Positions 1 through 11,407 of a stretch of DNA of 64,000 nucleotides are shown here, in pieces. The DNA is from Knoxdaviesia capensis (Eukaryota > Ascomycota > Sordariomycetes > Microascales > Gondwanamycetaceae). Where the stretch lies: assembly GCA_001510575.1 (NCBI GenBank), contig LNGK01000002.1:527271-591270 (forward strand). The letters are read 5' to 3'. The notes under the pieces are model-generated. The model ran no database searches. It saw only the letters and a list, made by a program, of their open reading frames with translations, and had not been told where the DNA came from. Within the stretch, counting starts at the first letter, position 1. Every line of letters begins with the position of its first letter. Both the position numbers and the translations under genes were made by a program.

Positions 1-1890
1 CTTAGAATCTTACTTCTATTACGGTATAGAACTTCTCTACTAAAGATATAAATTAGAAATATTATAGTTAGTAAAATATCTTTAATACGTATAGAAATAA
101 TACTAGATAAAGTTTTAATATTAATAATAATATTTCTATACTTTATAGTATAGATAGGTCCTCTACCTATAATTATACGTACTCGAGTCTCTTTAATAGT
201 TCCTTTTTCGAACTATCGCTTATCGTTTATAGAGTATATAGACGCACCTATATTAAATAGCTAATCCATTCTAGAATAGCTTAATAAGTAGGTAAATAGG
301 TTATAGCTAATTACTTCTTTAAAATATTCCGTAGTATTAATAGGAAAAGAAGAAGAAAGGGAAGACTTACTTATAATCTTTCGATATCTCTTAAACGTAT
401 AATTAGTTAATACTATCGTACTTATAACTCTTTTATAACTAGTTATATTCGCGCTTACGTTTACGTTACTAAGTATAGTAGAAGACTTCTACTATTATTA
501 TTACTTACGAGCTTTAATCTAGTAGTCTCGCTCTTTATAGCTAAGACGGTTATAGTATCTATATCGAATTATAGGTTATAAACCAGGCTTTTTCTAGTTA
601 CTCTAGCTAGTATTACTATTACGGGTATTATTATTATTATTTATACCTTACTTATTATCGGACTTTAAATTATCTCTACGGTCTAACTTCTTTAGGTCCT
701 TCGTGACCCTTTCGCGTTCCTAGAATAACTATACTAATTATCTATAGTGCTTATTAGAAGTCCTATCTAACTATACTACGATACGCGTAGTAACTTACGT
801 TTTAGTATTAAACGTATCTTTCGCTACTATTAGTAGTAGCATAGTCCTAATCTCATCGGTAATTTTAGCTCTATAACGCTAGACTTTTAGTTATTTTTAG
901 TTAAAACGCGAAAGAAAGGTAATAAACTTTTTACCCTTCTTTATTATATATATACTAATATCTAATAGGTCTTCTAATACTTAGAACTTAGTCTTCTAGC
1001 TATTACGGTTAAAGCGATTAAATAACTTATTCTAGATATTAGAAATATTTATATTATTAACTATAATCTATCTTATAATACTAGATATATTCTTTAATAT
1101 TTTACCTCTTACGAGTAGATTATTTTACTTATTAAGATAACCGAAATTATCCGGCTTTAAACTAGTATAGATAATTATAGTACGAAAAGATAGGGCCTAA
1201 GCACGCTAAGTACGGCTATCTATTAGCTAGTATTATTAATTAAGTATCTACTTCTATTTAGAAAGGTCGATTACCTAGTCTATACTAGTTATTACGGGCG
1301 ACGGAATAAAATCTTCTATAATAATAGATTGTATCGGCGGGGATAATACTATATAGGCGGAAGGAGGTCGGTTCGTTATAGTAGGTGTACGAAAAAGGCC
1401 GGGAAAACTCGGTATTATAGAAGGAATAGGATTTCTATTAAGAACTAGTCGAGATTATTAGGGAATAGTATTAGTAAGGAATCTCAGATCTTTATTAGAG
1501 ACGGGAGAGGGGGAACGCGAGAATTCCGTTAATATTAACGGAGTTAAGACTTAAGAGTTTAATTAAATAACTAAGTCTATAGTAGTATTAGGGGCGGTTA
1601 AACGGCGGCGGCCACTACGATTTATTATTAGGGGTTATAGTTATTGCTTTACTAATGGCTTTACAGGCCAATTACTAGCTTATAGAAAATAAGAGAGACG
1701 AAGAGGAAGAAGAAAAAAAAAATTAATTAGAATAAAAGAAATAAAAGATAAATAGACTGTCTTACTTAAATTAAACTTAGTCTCATAATCTATTACTTAG
1801 AACGATAATAGAAGATAAATAAGTTAATAGAATTAAACTTAGGAATTAAGTAAAAAGTTAAATATAGGAGGAAGAAATAAGCTAGACTAG
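1..1890. repeat. AT-rich, RIP-like degraded repeat
   Basis: The block is dominated by TA-rich sequence, and CpA and TpG are nearly absent on both strands while TpA is abundant and CpG survives. Several successive 60-base lines have no CA or TG at all. This is the footprint of repeat-induced point mutation (C to T in CpA context), which in Pezizomycotina acts on duplicated DNA. No open frame longer than 60 codons was found. The original element cannot be identified by eye; an LTR retrotransposon or DNA transposon are both possible. Normal composition resumes near 1890-1930, and the left edge lies outside the window. Confidence 0.8.
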
Positions 1891-3256
1891 AAATAGACAG
1901 AAGTCCAGCATTTATAGGCTAGCCAGAACCAGGCTTCAGCCCAGGTCACGTGATCCACGCATTTCCGTCCTTCCTCACAAAAGTTACGCTTCCAATTCTA
2001 ACCGCCTTTCCTGTATTTCCAACACCTGGAACTCGTCATCGTCGTGCCCGTCTCCCCGGCTGTTCGTCCGCCACAGCTGATCTACAGTACAGCCTTCCTC
2101 CCGTGTCACACACCTATCTGCAGCCACTTTAGCCTCTGCCCCAGGATTCTCCAACCCTAACCCTAGCGGTCCACTCGGAACACCCAAAACTCAAGATGTC
2201 CATATCCACGTCGTTTGTGTTTCAAGTGCCACTCTGCCAGGAAAGACAAGCATAGGGGAGGGAAGGGAGCGAAACCCCCCCGAACGGCCTGAGAAGCATA
2301 GAACAAATACTGCGGGTCGCATCATCCCGGGAATCAGGAACATTCTTCCTCGTGGCCTCTTACCGCGAGAGGGCAGACTTAAAGAAAAGCTGCGCTTGCT
2401 TTTTAAACCACTAGAAACCCAGAACACACCGATAACACAAAAGACATCATCATGAAGGTGGCGAGGAGGAAAAGATGTGATGATATTCAAATACCGATAA
2501 CGAAAAAATAAAGAAGAAAAAAGATACAAGCCGAAACCTGCCCTCCCTCCGTCTTGAGTCCTGACGCCGCCCAACCAAGCAAGCCCGTCCTTGATTCATG
2601 CACCACCCACCCACCCCTTACCCACCGCAGCTGGGAAAATGCCTAGGATCCCGTCCCTCCGAAGAGACACCCCCCCCAAAAAATGCAAACGTCTGGGCCG
2701 TTCGGATCGTGCATTCCCACGTTGAACAGAGAATCAACGTGACTCACCCGACCGGAATTCGCGAAGCTCACAACATGGTATTAACAGAAGCACAAGAAAC
2801 ACAAGAAACATGAACGGAGGCAATGAAGGAAAAGCAAAGGGTATATACGATGTATTCGGCAAACCTCGAGCCAACGAACAGGACAAAATAAAGCGCCAGC
2901 GAGAAGACGACCGAGAACCAGAAACTCAGGCCCTTCTTACACCACCACGGCCCGCTTCCGTCCCCGACCGAGCACCAAACAGAAATCAGAGACAAAAAAA
3001 AGACGGATGCGATCCCACGTTATTCCAGAGAAATTTACACAAAAATTCCGCATCGGGATAGCTGGTGTCAGAAGAAACAAAACGAAAAAAGACATATCTA
3101 AAGGGAAAAGCATCTAACAGAACAAAACTGACCGTCGCTGGTCCTTCGGAGATGTGTCTCCGGTGTGAAGAAAGCTAAAAATAAACAAGACAGAAATGAA
3201 CATGCAAGAGAAGAAACCAAGGAAACAGAAGCTAATATGGGACAGGAGAGTGCGAA
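1891..3256. other. Intergenic, no gene recognised
   Basis: Composition is ordinary, and the short frames on both strands have no recognisable domain or splice structure. A short telomere-like stretch, two CCCTAA units, occurs at about 2154-2165. The part next to 3257 is probably the 3' untranslated region of the minus-strand gene that follows. Confidence 0.5.
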
Positions 3257-4357
3257 TTATCGCAGGAGAACCCACGAGGCTGCCAGCGCGCTCGGCTCCT
3301 CCTCGTCGATAACCGAAAGGTCATCGTTGTCCTCGGAGGATAAGAACACGCACGAGGCCTGCAGATCCGCCTCGGTGTCGGCTCCAGCAGAGGCCGAGTT
3401 CACCAGGTCGGGCACAGCCTCGGGGACGGCAGCCTCCACAGCGCCCTTGAGCGTATGTGTCGAGCTCGTCATGTCCTCCGAGTCGGCGTCGACCTCGGGC
3501 TCCGGCTCCTCGGCCGGCTTCGACTCAGCAACGGGGACTTCACACTTGGCAGGGGCCATGGGGACAGGAGCGGGGGCGACAGTAGCGTGAGAGTGCGAGG
3601 GGACGTCGTCCAGCGGCAGGAAAGAGAAGTCGTCGTCATCGTAGCCCCAGGCGGTCGAGGCCGGCGACATGAGATACTGGGCGAGCAGCTCGTCCTGGTG
3701 CAGCAGAGCGAAGGACAGCTCTAGTCGCAGCTCGGGGCGGGGAGCACCGGGCGGGCTACGACGGCCGCGGCCGCCTCGGCGCGGGGAATACCGGACAGTG
3801 TAGGCGGGGGCATCATGGACGATGGAGTCGAGCGAGAAGCCGGAGCCCCGCTCGTGGTCATCGTCGTACAGCAGGCCCATGCGGTACAGCTCGTCGGTGG
3901 TCTCGTCCGAGATCATGGCCTCGTACAACGACTGGGAGGGCGAGGCACGCTTGCAGGTAGTGGGATCGTGGAAGGCGTTCTCGCGCTCGAGGGAGGGAGT
4001 GCGCTCGAAGTGCGAGCTGGACAGGAGGCGGTCGCCGCTGATGACGAGGTCGCGGGCCTCTCTGGCGTCGGACTGCCACCCGTGGACGTTGGTGGGGCGC
4101 GAAGACCGGTCGTGGAAAGAGGAGAAGCGGCCGAGGTCGGTCATGTTCGCCGGGCCACGATGGCCGCACCGGCGCAGTCTGTGATACACAGGCTCGCAGA
4201 TCTCATCGGCGACGGGGCCCCGGGGCGGGACGGGGACACCGGCCTTGCGGGCGTCCTTGCGGGATGCGCGATTGACGTAGGCGGCAGTGATGCGCTTGGA
4301 GCGGACGCGCTGGGTGCGGGTGGCCTGGGAGGTCGAATCAAGATGGAAGTGCGGCAT
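3257..4357 (-). CDS. Hypothetical acidic, disordered protein (366 aa)
   Basis: A single uninterrupted frame of 366 codons starts with ATG at 4357; I do not recognise the family. The first 60 residues are basic (many Arg/Lys). Residues 70-230 are mixed, with short conserved-looking segments such as LYEAMISDETTDELYRMGLL near 144. From 240 onward the protein is rich in Asp, Glu, Ser, Ala and Pro and probably disordered. An acidic run D240-D243 precedes FSFL (244-247), and the C terminus ends WVLL plus Arg. Both match the short W/F-x-x-L form of Atg8-interacting motifs, but such motifs arise easily by chance. No signal peptide or membrane segment is visible. The coding strand has a CT-rich tract about 440-535 bases upstream, a common fungal promoter feature. 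Confidence 0.75.
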   Translation of the reverse strand: MPHFHLDSTSQATRTQRVRSKRITAAYVNRASRKDARKAGVPVPPRGPVADEICEPVYHRLRRCGHRGPANMTDLGRFSSFHDRSSRPTNVHGWQSDAREARDLVISGDRLLSSSHFERTPSLERENAFHDPTTCKRASPSQSLYEAMISDETTDELYRMGLLYDDDHERGSGFSLDSIVHDAPAYTVRYSPRRGGRGRRSPPGAPRPELRLELSFALLHQDELLAQYLMSPASTAWGYDDDDFSFLPLDDVPSHSHATVAPAPVPMAPAKCEVPVAESKPAEEPEPEVDADSEDMTSSTHTLKGAVEAAVPEAVPDLVNSASAGADTEADLQASCVFLSSEDNDDLSVIDEEEPSALAASWVLLR

Positions 4358-4794
4358 GGTGGGTGATGGTGGTTGTTACAGGAAGGCAGCTGTATAGGTG
4401 GATGTTGAAGGCGATAAGGGACTAAAGATAAGGAGATAAAGGGTTCGTAGGGGGGAGCTTATGCAAGGCGATAAGAGATGACGAAGTCGCAGCAAAGAGG
4501 GTTGAAGTTGGGGGTAGAAAGATGAAGAGAGAAGAGAAGAGGTCAGGATGATGAGCTTGGGAGAGAGAGAAGGATGGAAGAAAAGAACGAAGAAGAGGAA
4601 GAGAGATGAGACGGGATAAGTAACGAGGGGTTTCGGGGTTGTTTATGTTTCTTTTTTTCGGGGGGGGAAGGAAAGAGTCACAAGGAACAAGGGCGATAAC
4701 GAGCTGAGAAATGAGGGAAAGCGAGGGGGGTGGGGGAGGGAAGGAGCTACCGACAGAACAAGGCAGATGGCGGTTCGCCTTTTTCTGCTTAAAA

Positions 4795-4893
4795 AGAGAC
4801 AGAATAGAGAGAGAGAGAAATAGAGACAGAAATAGAGAGAGAGAAATAGAGACAGAGACAGAGAGAGAGATAGAGAGAGAGAGGGAGGGAGGG
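4795..4893. repeat. GA/CT-rich low-complexity tract
   Basis: Roughly 100 bases consist of imperfect GAGA, AATAGAGAC and ACAGAGAG units. On the strand of the gene starting at 4357 this reads as a pyrimidine-rich tract upstream of the start. Confidence 0.8.
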
Positions 4894-6504
4894 CTCGTAA
4901 CCGAGACCCCCCAAGAATCCGGACGAGGGAAATGATGCAAGCAGCTGGGTGGGCTGGGCTGTGCCTGCCGTTCTTGAGTGTGTCTTGCCTAATAACCTGA
5001 CCGGGTGGGTGTGTATTGCTCAAGAGTTCGTGCTTATCAACGCAACTGTTTGGCTGGGGGAGCACGAAATATGACGATCCGATGACTCGGAGGTACCGAA
5101 TGCGCAGCGAGTGTATGCTGGCGGGACTTCATGACTGTGCTCGTACATATCTCTCGCGCCCGAGCACAGACGGCGGCTACGGTACCAGGGGGGAAAAGCC
5201 GAACACCAGCAACGAGAGGCAGAAGTCCTACAGAGAACGAGGGAACTCGTCGGTTTGGCGGGGGTTTACGGAGGCACGAACAGAACCGCTTCCACGTGCC
5301 CTGCCTGGTGCAAGTGTCGGAAGGCTGGGCCAGCGAGAGCAACCGCGCAGGAATACAGAACATACTGTCCATGCGGCATAGCGCAAGGCAACGGGCTGTG
5401 GCAGTGAGCCAGGCCGGCCGTGACAAGCCAGGAGGAAGAAAACGGAAATAAAGGATTAAAAATGACCAACAGGGGAAAGCGCGTGCGTTGAAGAAAACGG
5501 TTAAGATTACGGGCTTTTGGGGGGTGGCCGGGCGAGTGACTCACGAGGCGGGTGGCCAAGCCAGGCACGCTGGAGATTGGGGTGGGAGGGGGGGAAGAGA
5601 ATGTATGTGTAGGCATGACTGCAGAGGGAAGATGGCGAAGAAAGCGGCTGCCAGGCCAGGCAGAACGGGACAAGAAACCAACAAGCTGGGAGTCATCGCG
5701 CCCATCTTACTGAGAGGGCACAGCACCGATCTCTTGCTCCTCGTCCCTGCCCCCCTCCTCTCCAAGATGCGGCATGTTAGGAATCTCCAAATGCGGTGCA
5801 CAGATCACAGGAACGAAGGGCACACACAGATCGGGATGTGATGACGGAACGACGCGGGATGTCTGGCTCTGCCCACCAACCCAGACGCAGCGCTGCGTGC
5901 ATGTGCGTGTGTAGTCGGTATCGCAGGTGACGTGACGACAAACGGGGGCGGAAGGGAACGTGGCGAGGCAGAGTCCGTTGAGAGGAGCAGAACGGAAGCC
6001 GTGATATGTACAGTTCATACTAGATTACCTCCATGGTACAAAGGACGTGTGTACAGTATGCAGATGTGATGTATCTATGTAGAGGAAGAAAGCGAACCCC
6101 CCAAAAAACCTCCGGCGCCGATAAGTTGACGCGATAAGAGCGTTCCAGCGTTCCACCGTGCATGTGAGCTCCTTCGCTCCGCCCCTCCCCCGCTTCTCCA
6201 TCCATCCATCCATCATCATCCCGCAGTGGTGCTGCGACAGGATGACATGCAGAGGAGGAGAGAGCGAAACCAGGCAGCAGAGGGCTTCTGGCCTTCCACA
6301 GGAGAGGTCAGTTGCATGCAGAGGAGAGGGCCCTGAAGCAGGCCGGCGACGGTGGGCGAAGACACAGCCACGTTTTGTCTGCCTACGCCAAATCCCCTTC
6401 AGCCGCAGGTGAGCCGGGGGTGAGGTGGTGGCAGCTGGCGGCAGCTGGGGGGGAAAATCCCACGGCAACTGGCGGGGGTTGCTTTTGTGCCGCCAAACTT
6501 TCAA

Positions 6505-6546
6505 CCCTAACTTCCCTAGCTACCCTAACTACCCTCATACCCTAAC
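6505..6546 (+). repeat. Degenerate CCCTAA-like cluster
   Basis: Five copies of CCCTAAC or near variants (CCCTAGC, CCCTCAT) are spaced about nine bases apart. CCCTAA is the C-strand fungal telomere unit, but the spacing here is irregular, so this is not a canonical interstitial telomere. Confidence 0.6.
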
Positions 6547-7670
6547 GAAGAATGGGCATCACGGGGATGGAGACGGTCAAAGTTGGACGGGAAGCCTCGG
6601 TTCTTTGTCCCGGGGACTCTGGATTCAAACGGACTCGTCTTGCTCTGGGGTAAAAAAAAACACACACTCCTCGTGACTCTGACTCTGACTCCGACGACGA
6701 TCACTGGAGCGCCGTCAGCCACGGACTCATGCAGCTATCGGGGGTTGTTTGTCCCACGCTGCAACACCCTCGCACACACTCTCGCACTTTGGGGTTGTCG
6801 CATTCTACCGCCGCAACACCAAACAGTCGCCAAGGAGAAGAGTGGCCGAGCTCGACTCGAAAACACTCGGCCTGGCGGCTCCGAACGTGACTCACGAAGA
6901 TCTATATCGTGATAAGGCTGTGTTTCCGAGATCTGGCTGACACACACACTCTCTCTCTCTCCCCGCCAAGTGTTCCGCCCCTCCTGCTCAATTTTTCAAT
7001 CGAGACTTATTACACGAAGGGCTCGGAGAGGGACCCCTCCGATAAAGGTGTGTCTACAAGGGTATATGCCGCTAGGAGAGAGAGAGTCTGTTATCTGGAA
7101 TGGGCCTTTTTTTATTTTTATTTATTTTGATTTTGATTTTTTTTTATTTGTCTCCTGGTCGGCCCTCACCCAGCGTTGAGACAGCCACGCAGGAGAAGAG
7201 TAACAACAATTCAACCAAGGGCATCAATGAAAACCATAGAAAACATACTCCAACGTCCAAAATCTCCAAAACCTCCCTGACAACAAGATCCGATAGAAAA
7301 ACATCGTAGATAAGGCCCGTGCACCGGACCTCTCCGGCCCCGCGGCCTGGCCCGCGCGGGGCGGCCAATTACTTGCTCATTCCCCTCCTTTTCTCCGCCG
7401 TACAAAAAAAAAACTTTCACGTCCTTGAAAACTTAACATCACCAACAACTGTTCACTCTTTTGGATATTCTTGTCGTTTCGTTGACTTTCCTGGGAGGTT
7501 GATACTGTCGGGATTGTCTGTGTCTGCGCTGTTGGTCGTGCGGTCTTCGCCGTTCCTCCGTGGTTGTATCCGGCTTGTCCCTGGCCCCGGCCCCCGTGCT
7601 CCGGTGCTCCGCGGGTGCTTCCGTGCGGCTTTTTTTCTTTTCGTCTTCGACGTTACCCATTCCGGCTCGG

Positions 7671-7673
<3 letters not shown>

Positions 7674-7705
<32 letters not shown>
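7674..7705 (+). repeat. (CA)n microsatellite in transporter leader
   Basis: About 16 CA dinucleotides end 15 bases before the ATG at 7721, inside the probable 5' untranslated leader of the NiCoT gene. Confidence 0.9.
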
Positions 7706-7707
<2 letters not shown>

Positions 7708-7720
7708 CACACTTCCCGCC

Positions 7721-9115
7721 ATGGCCTCTCCCGCCCTCCTCCGCCGGCTGTGGAACCTCCCGCCGTACGTGCGGGGCATCCCGACGGCCGTGATCCTGAT
7801 CATCTCGCTGCTGGTCGCCACCAACCTGGCCGCGTGGACGGCCGTGGCCTACCCGCTGCACGCGCACCCGCGGCTGATCGGCACCGCCGCGCTGTCGTAC
7901 AGCCTGGGCCTGCGCCACGCGCTCGACGCCGACCACATCAGCGCCATCGACCTGATGACGCGGCGGCTGGTCGCCGGCGGCCAGCGCCCCGTGACCGTCG
8001 GCACCTTCTTCTCGCTGGGCCACTCGACCATCGTGGTGGTCACGTGTGTCGTGGTTGCCGCCACGAGCGGCGCGCTGCGCGACCGCTTCGACGACTTCAC
8101 GCGCATCGGCAACATCGTCGGCACCAGCGTCAGCGCCACGTTCCTGCTGGTGCTGTGCGGCGGGAACGCCTGGGTGCTGTACAAGCTCGCGCAGAGCCTG
8201 CGGGCCGCGCTGGCGGCGCGCGAGGCCCGGCGGCGCGCGGGCGTTGACGACGAGGTGGCCGAGCACGGCGCCGATAACGGCGCCGAGGTGGAGCTGCGGC
8301 TGAACGACCCGGGCTTCATGGGCCGTGTGTTCCGCAGGCTGTTTGTGCTGGTCGACCGGCCGTGGAAGATGCTGCCGCTGGGCATGCTTTTTGGCCTCGG
8401 CTTTGATACCAGCTCGGAGATTGCCATTCTGGGCATTGCCAGCATCCAGGCGGTGCAGGGCACCTCGATCTGGCTGATTCTGATCTTCCCGATTCTGTTC
8501 ACCTGTAGGGCCATGCTATCCCCTTTTTCACACACCTCCCCAATCGCCAACGTGACGCTCTACTGACAAAACAAAACCTTAGGCGGAATGTGCCTGCTCG
8601 ACACCACCGACGGCGCGCTGATGATGGCGCTGTACACGTCCAAAGTCTTCGCGCGCGACCGCGTGGCCATCCTGTACTACTCGATCGTGCTGACCGGCAT
8701 CACCGTGTTCGTGTCGGCCTTCATCGGCATCGTGCAGGTGCTCTCGCTTGTGCAGAACGTGGCCCAGCCCGAAGGCCCCGTGTGGGACGGCCTGTCCGAC
8801 CTGTCCGACCACTACGACATTGTCGGCGCGTGTATCTGCGGCCTGTTCGTGGTCGTTGGCCTGGCGTCGGTGCTGGTGTACCGGCCCTGGCGCCGCCGCG
8901 CCGAGCAGCGCGCGGCGGCGCGGGCGGCTGCTGCGGCCGATGTCGAGGCAACCCCGGATGCGGCGGGGACTACCGCCGGGCCTCTTGCTGCTGCTGCTGC
9001 TGCTGATGGCCGGCCGTATGTGGACGAGGACCTGCTGGAGCTGTCGCCGCCTGCGTCGCCGGCGGTTGAGCAGGGGAAGAAATCGACCGTGACCGAGACG
9101 GTAACGGCGAAGTAG
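7721..9115 (+). CDS. Nickel/cobalt transporter, NiCoT family
   Basis: Two exons, 7721-8504 and 8583-9115, encode 438 residues; the 78-base intron is GTAGGG...CCTTAG. The start is supported by the context CCGCCATGGCC. This is a multi-pass membrane permease for Ni2+/Co2+ uptake. All family signatures are present: RHALDADHI (65-73), FFSLGHSTIV (97-106), LGFDTSSE (226-233) and GMCLLDTTDG (263-272), the last joined across the intron. The His and Asp residues of the first motif are the known metal-selectivity residues in helix II. The loop at about 165-195 is charged and variable, and the C-terminal 90 residues are Ala-rich and probably cytosolic. In fungi such permeases supply nickel for urease. 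The frame stays open upstream to 7319, but that part is low-complexity leader and is not included. Confidence 0.93.
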
Positions 9116-9347
9116 CTTGGGAATCCCTCTTCTAGACAACCACGCATGTACACTCCACGGAGCTGGGGACTTGGGTATATATTTGGATACATATTGCTGT
9201 ATACGAGTACAATTTAACAAGGAAACAAAAAAAATGAAGCAGGAAATGAAAACGCCGATAAAAACGCATGCTCTATGCACGACCGGTCATATCCTCATAT
9301 CAACAATCGCACGCCGGGGCCACACCGCCAAAATCCATGCCCTCCGC

Positions 9348-9614
9348 CTAGTAGTATCTGTACCGATGCCGATGGCGTTTGCAATGATGGTGATGCGGGT
9401 GCGGGTGGTGGTGCTGCACCTGCAGCTGGTAGCGGTGGCGCGAGATGTCCTGCTGGATCACATGGCCGAAGCAGTGGTCCTGCGAGATGATGATCTTGTT
9501 GTTCACGTACGCGCAGCGCATGGCCGAGCCGCAGTAGAACTTTTGCCGGCATTGGTGGAACTCGGAGCCGCGGTAGCAGCCGCACGCGAACATCAAGATG
9601 TGCTGGCAACACAT
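9348..9614 (-). CDS. Small Cys/His-rich protein, possible metal binder (88 aa)
   Basis: The frame starts with ATG at 9614 and encodes 88 residues with nine cysteines (2, 3, 11, 13, 22, 28, 34, 48, 78) and about fifteen histidines. It opens MCCQHILMFACGC and ends in a His-rich tail, HHHPHPHHHH followed by CKRHRHRYRYY. A clean intron (9730-9653; GTGAGT, branch point GTGCTAAC, CACCACAG) lies just upstream and appears to interrupt the 5' leader. The spliced upstream exon has no ATG, and a TATAAATA box lies at 9858-9851 on the coding strand. Small fungal proteins beginning with MC and carrying spaced Cys and CGC/CxC motifs are common, but I cannot name a family. The gene converges on the nickel transporter, with 232 bases between stop codons. 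A zinc- or nickel-binding role is inference only. Confidence 0.65.
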   Translation of the reverse strand: MCCQHILMFACGCYRGSEFHQCRQKFYCGSAMRCAYVNNKIIISQDHCFGHVIQQDISRHRYQLQVQHHHPHPHHHHCKRHRHRYRYY

Positions 9615-9850
9615 CGGGCGGTGGATTGCGAGAGGGAGAAAGGACACACTGGCTGTGGTGCTCGGTTAGCACTGGAGGCTGTGGACGCTGGGCTTGGGAC
9701 TCCGGGACTGCAAGCGAGGGTTGCACTCACCGGTGATTGATTGCTTGGGCTGCGATGGGCCGGCGAATTGGACGGTGTAAGTGGGCGAGAAGATGACGAT
9801 GGAGTTCCAGCGACGTTCCAAGACCAAACCGTGATAGAACCCGACGACAG

Positions 9851-9858
9851 TATTTATA
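9851..9858 (-). promoter_or_regulatory. TATA box of the Cys/His-rich gene
   Basis: TATAAATA on the minus strand lies about 120 bases before the inferred leader donor site and is well placed to direct transcription through the leader intron into the 88-residue frame. Confidence 0.5.
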
Positions 9859-11407
9859 CAGAGTCATGAAAATCTCTCACCGGCCAAGATCTGCTCACCT
9901 CCGGGAGGTTGGCTGAAAAAAAAGAACACACTTCAGGGTGGCCATGCGGGGTCGCGAGATGAGGCGGCCGGAAAGCCGGCCGCATTGTAATTTAGCTGTG
10001 GTTGGCCATATGCGACGCCGACATATGCAGCTACTTCCAAGACACTTGGACCTGCCCGATTTTCCTGCAAATTGTACTGGACATATCCCGTGTCTTTGAC
10101 GTCAGTGCGAGTGATCAAAGCGTTGAGGCCACAATCTCGGCCCATATCTTGGGCTGGAATTAGCTCTGGCACACCGCCATCTGGCGGTTAGGCGCTAAGC
10201 GCAACGTCGTTTGGATTGTTGTTTTGTTTGAAACATCTCCGGACGGGAAGGGAAGGGGGATATAATGGGACATCAACGACCAAAATACATCCAGCCGCTT
10301 CCGGGCTCCAGTGTCGTGGTGTAACGCGCGGTAAATGGCCGGGCTGTCTTTTCGGCGCTTATCCGGCTCCTCGATAGGACAGACCGCCGATACAGGTTGG
10401 GAAACCAAAGAGGGACCTGTAAGCTCGATGAGTGGCTTCTTTTTACAGAGTTGGATATGCTCGTGTTCAGTGGTAAAGTGGGAGAAACCGTGGCGTCCCT
10501 CGATGGGTCCGGTGCCAGCCGGCCCGGCACTTACAGCCCGGCGATACCCGCGATTGCTGCCCTCCCATATGAACAACCAGACCACGGAATCTGGCAGCAC
10601 AGGGAAGTCAGCCACACATACAGATCACCAGAATTCGACAGACCGCAAAGCCGAAAGTACCAGTCCCAAGAAGGGAGCCCCTGTCCGCGTCTGCCATGTT
10701 CCCTCCCGAGGCCCAGATCTTTGGTGTTGGCGTTGGCCTGATGGAGTGGCCGCAGAAACGGCCACTGCTCCCAAGGGAACTGGGTCTGGGCATACGATAA
10801 CACTCGGAAATCATATGACAAACCTCAAGACGACGGTCTTTTTCGGGTTCCGGGCAAGCCTAATTCTCGACCTTGGAGTGTATTCTTTTCCGAGCGGCTG
10901 TGCACACATATATACCCTTCAAGAAACAAAAATCTGTATAAACGCACCGAGAGACTTAAACTGACTATAAACCCCCTATATAGAGTTGATCCATTAATCC
11001 GCCGGAGTATATATCCGCCACCACAGATCCCATACGCGCACACCCGCTCCACCGAACAACCCCAAGCAAACGAGTCGGAAACCAAAAAGCACAAGAGAAA
11101 ACAAGTGTAGAGAAAAGTGTCGAAAACGAGTAGAGAGAACAGTTGCAAGCAAGAGAGAGGGCCCGGAACACAAGATCCATATCCCCAGGAAACAATCTGT
11201 AGAAACCGAAAAACACAAGACAATCGTCGCTCATTCATTCATTTCGCCAATAGCCGCCAAACCGCCAAACATTTAACCAAAAGAAAAAATAAAAAGAGAA
11301 AAGAAAAAACCACCAGAACCAAAACGCAGTACAAACCAACTCAAAAGAACAGACAAACAAGAAAAGAAAACCAAAAAGAATCACATGAGAGAACAACCCA
11401 CACCCCC
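9859..11407. other. Intergenic, no gene recognised
   Basis: This lies between the upstream end of the small Cys/His gene and the 3' end of the calpain gene. Several overlapping 60-200 codon frames exist on both strands, but none shows a known motif or a splice partner. The purine-rich stretch at 11280-11340 is U-rich in the calpain mRNA sense and probably belongs to its 3' untranslated region. Confidence 0.45.

Larger units (their letters stand above)
4358..7720. other. Divergent intergenic region
   Basis: This separates the minus-strand gene starting at 4357 from the plus-strand transporter starting at 7721, so it must hold both promoters. It contains a GA-rich tract (4795-4893), a telomere-like cluster (6505-6546) and a CA repeat just before the transporter start. 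No further protein-coding gene is convincing: the frames are short, overlap one another and have no splice partners. Confidence 0.5.

Noticed and set aside
7439..8266. 275-codon minus-strand frame over the nickel transporter
   Set aside because: Shadow of the transporter; includes a translated dinucleotide repeat.
10097..10104. Palindromic CRE, TGACGTCA
   Set aside because: A single perfect site but no gene start nearby to regulate.
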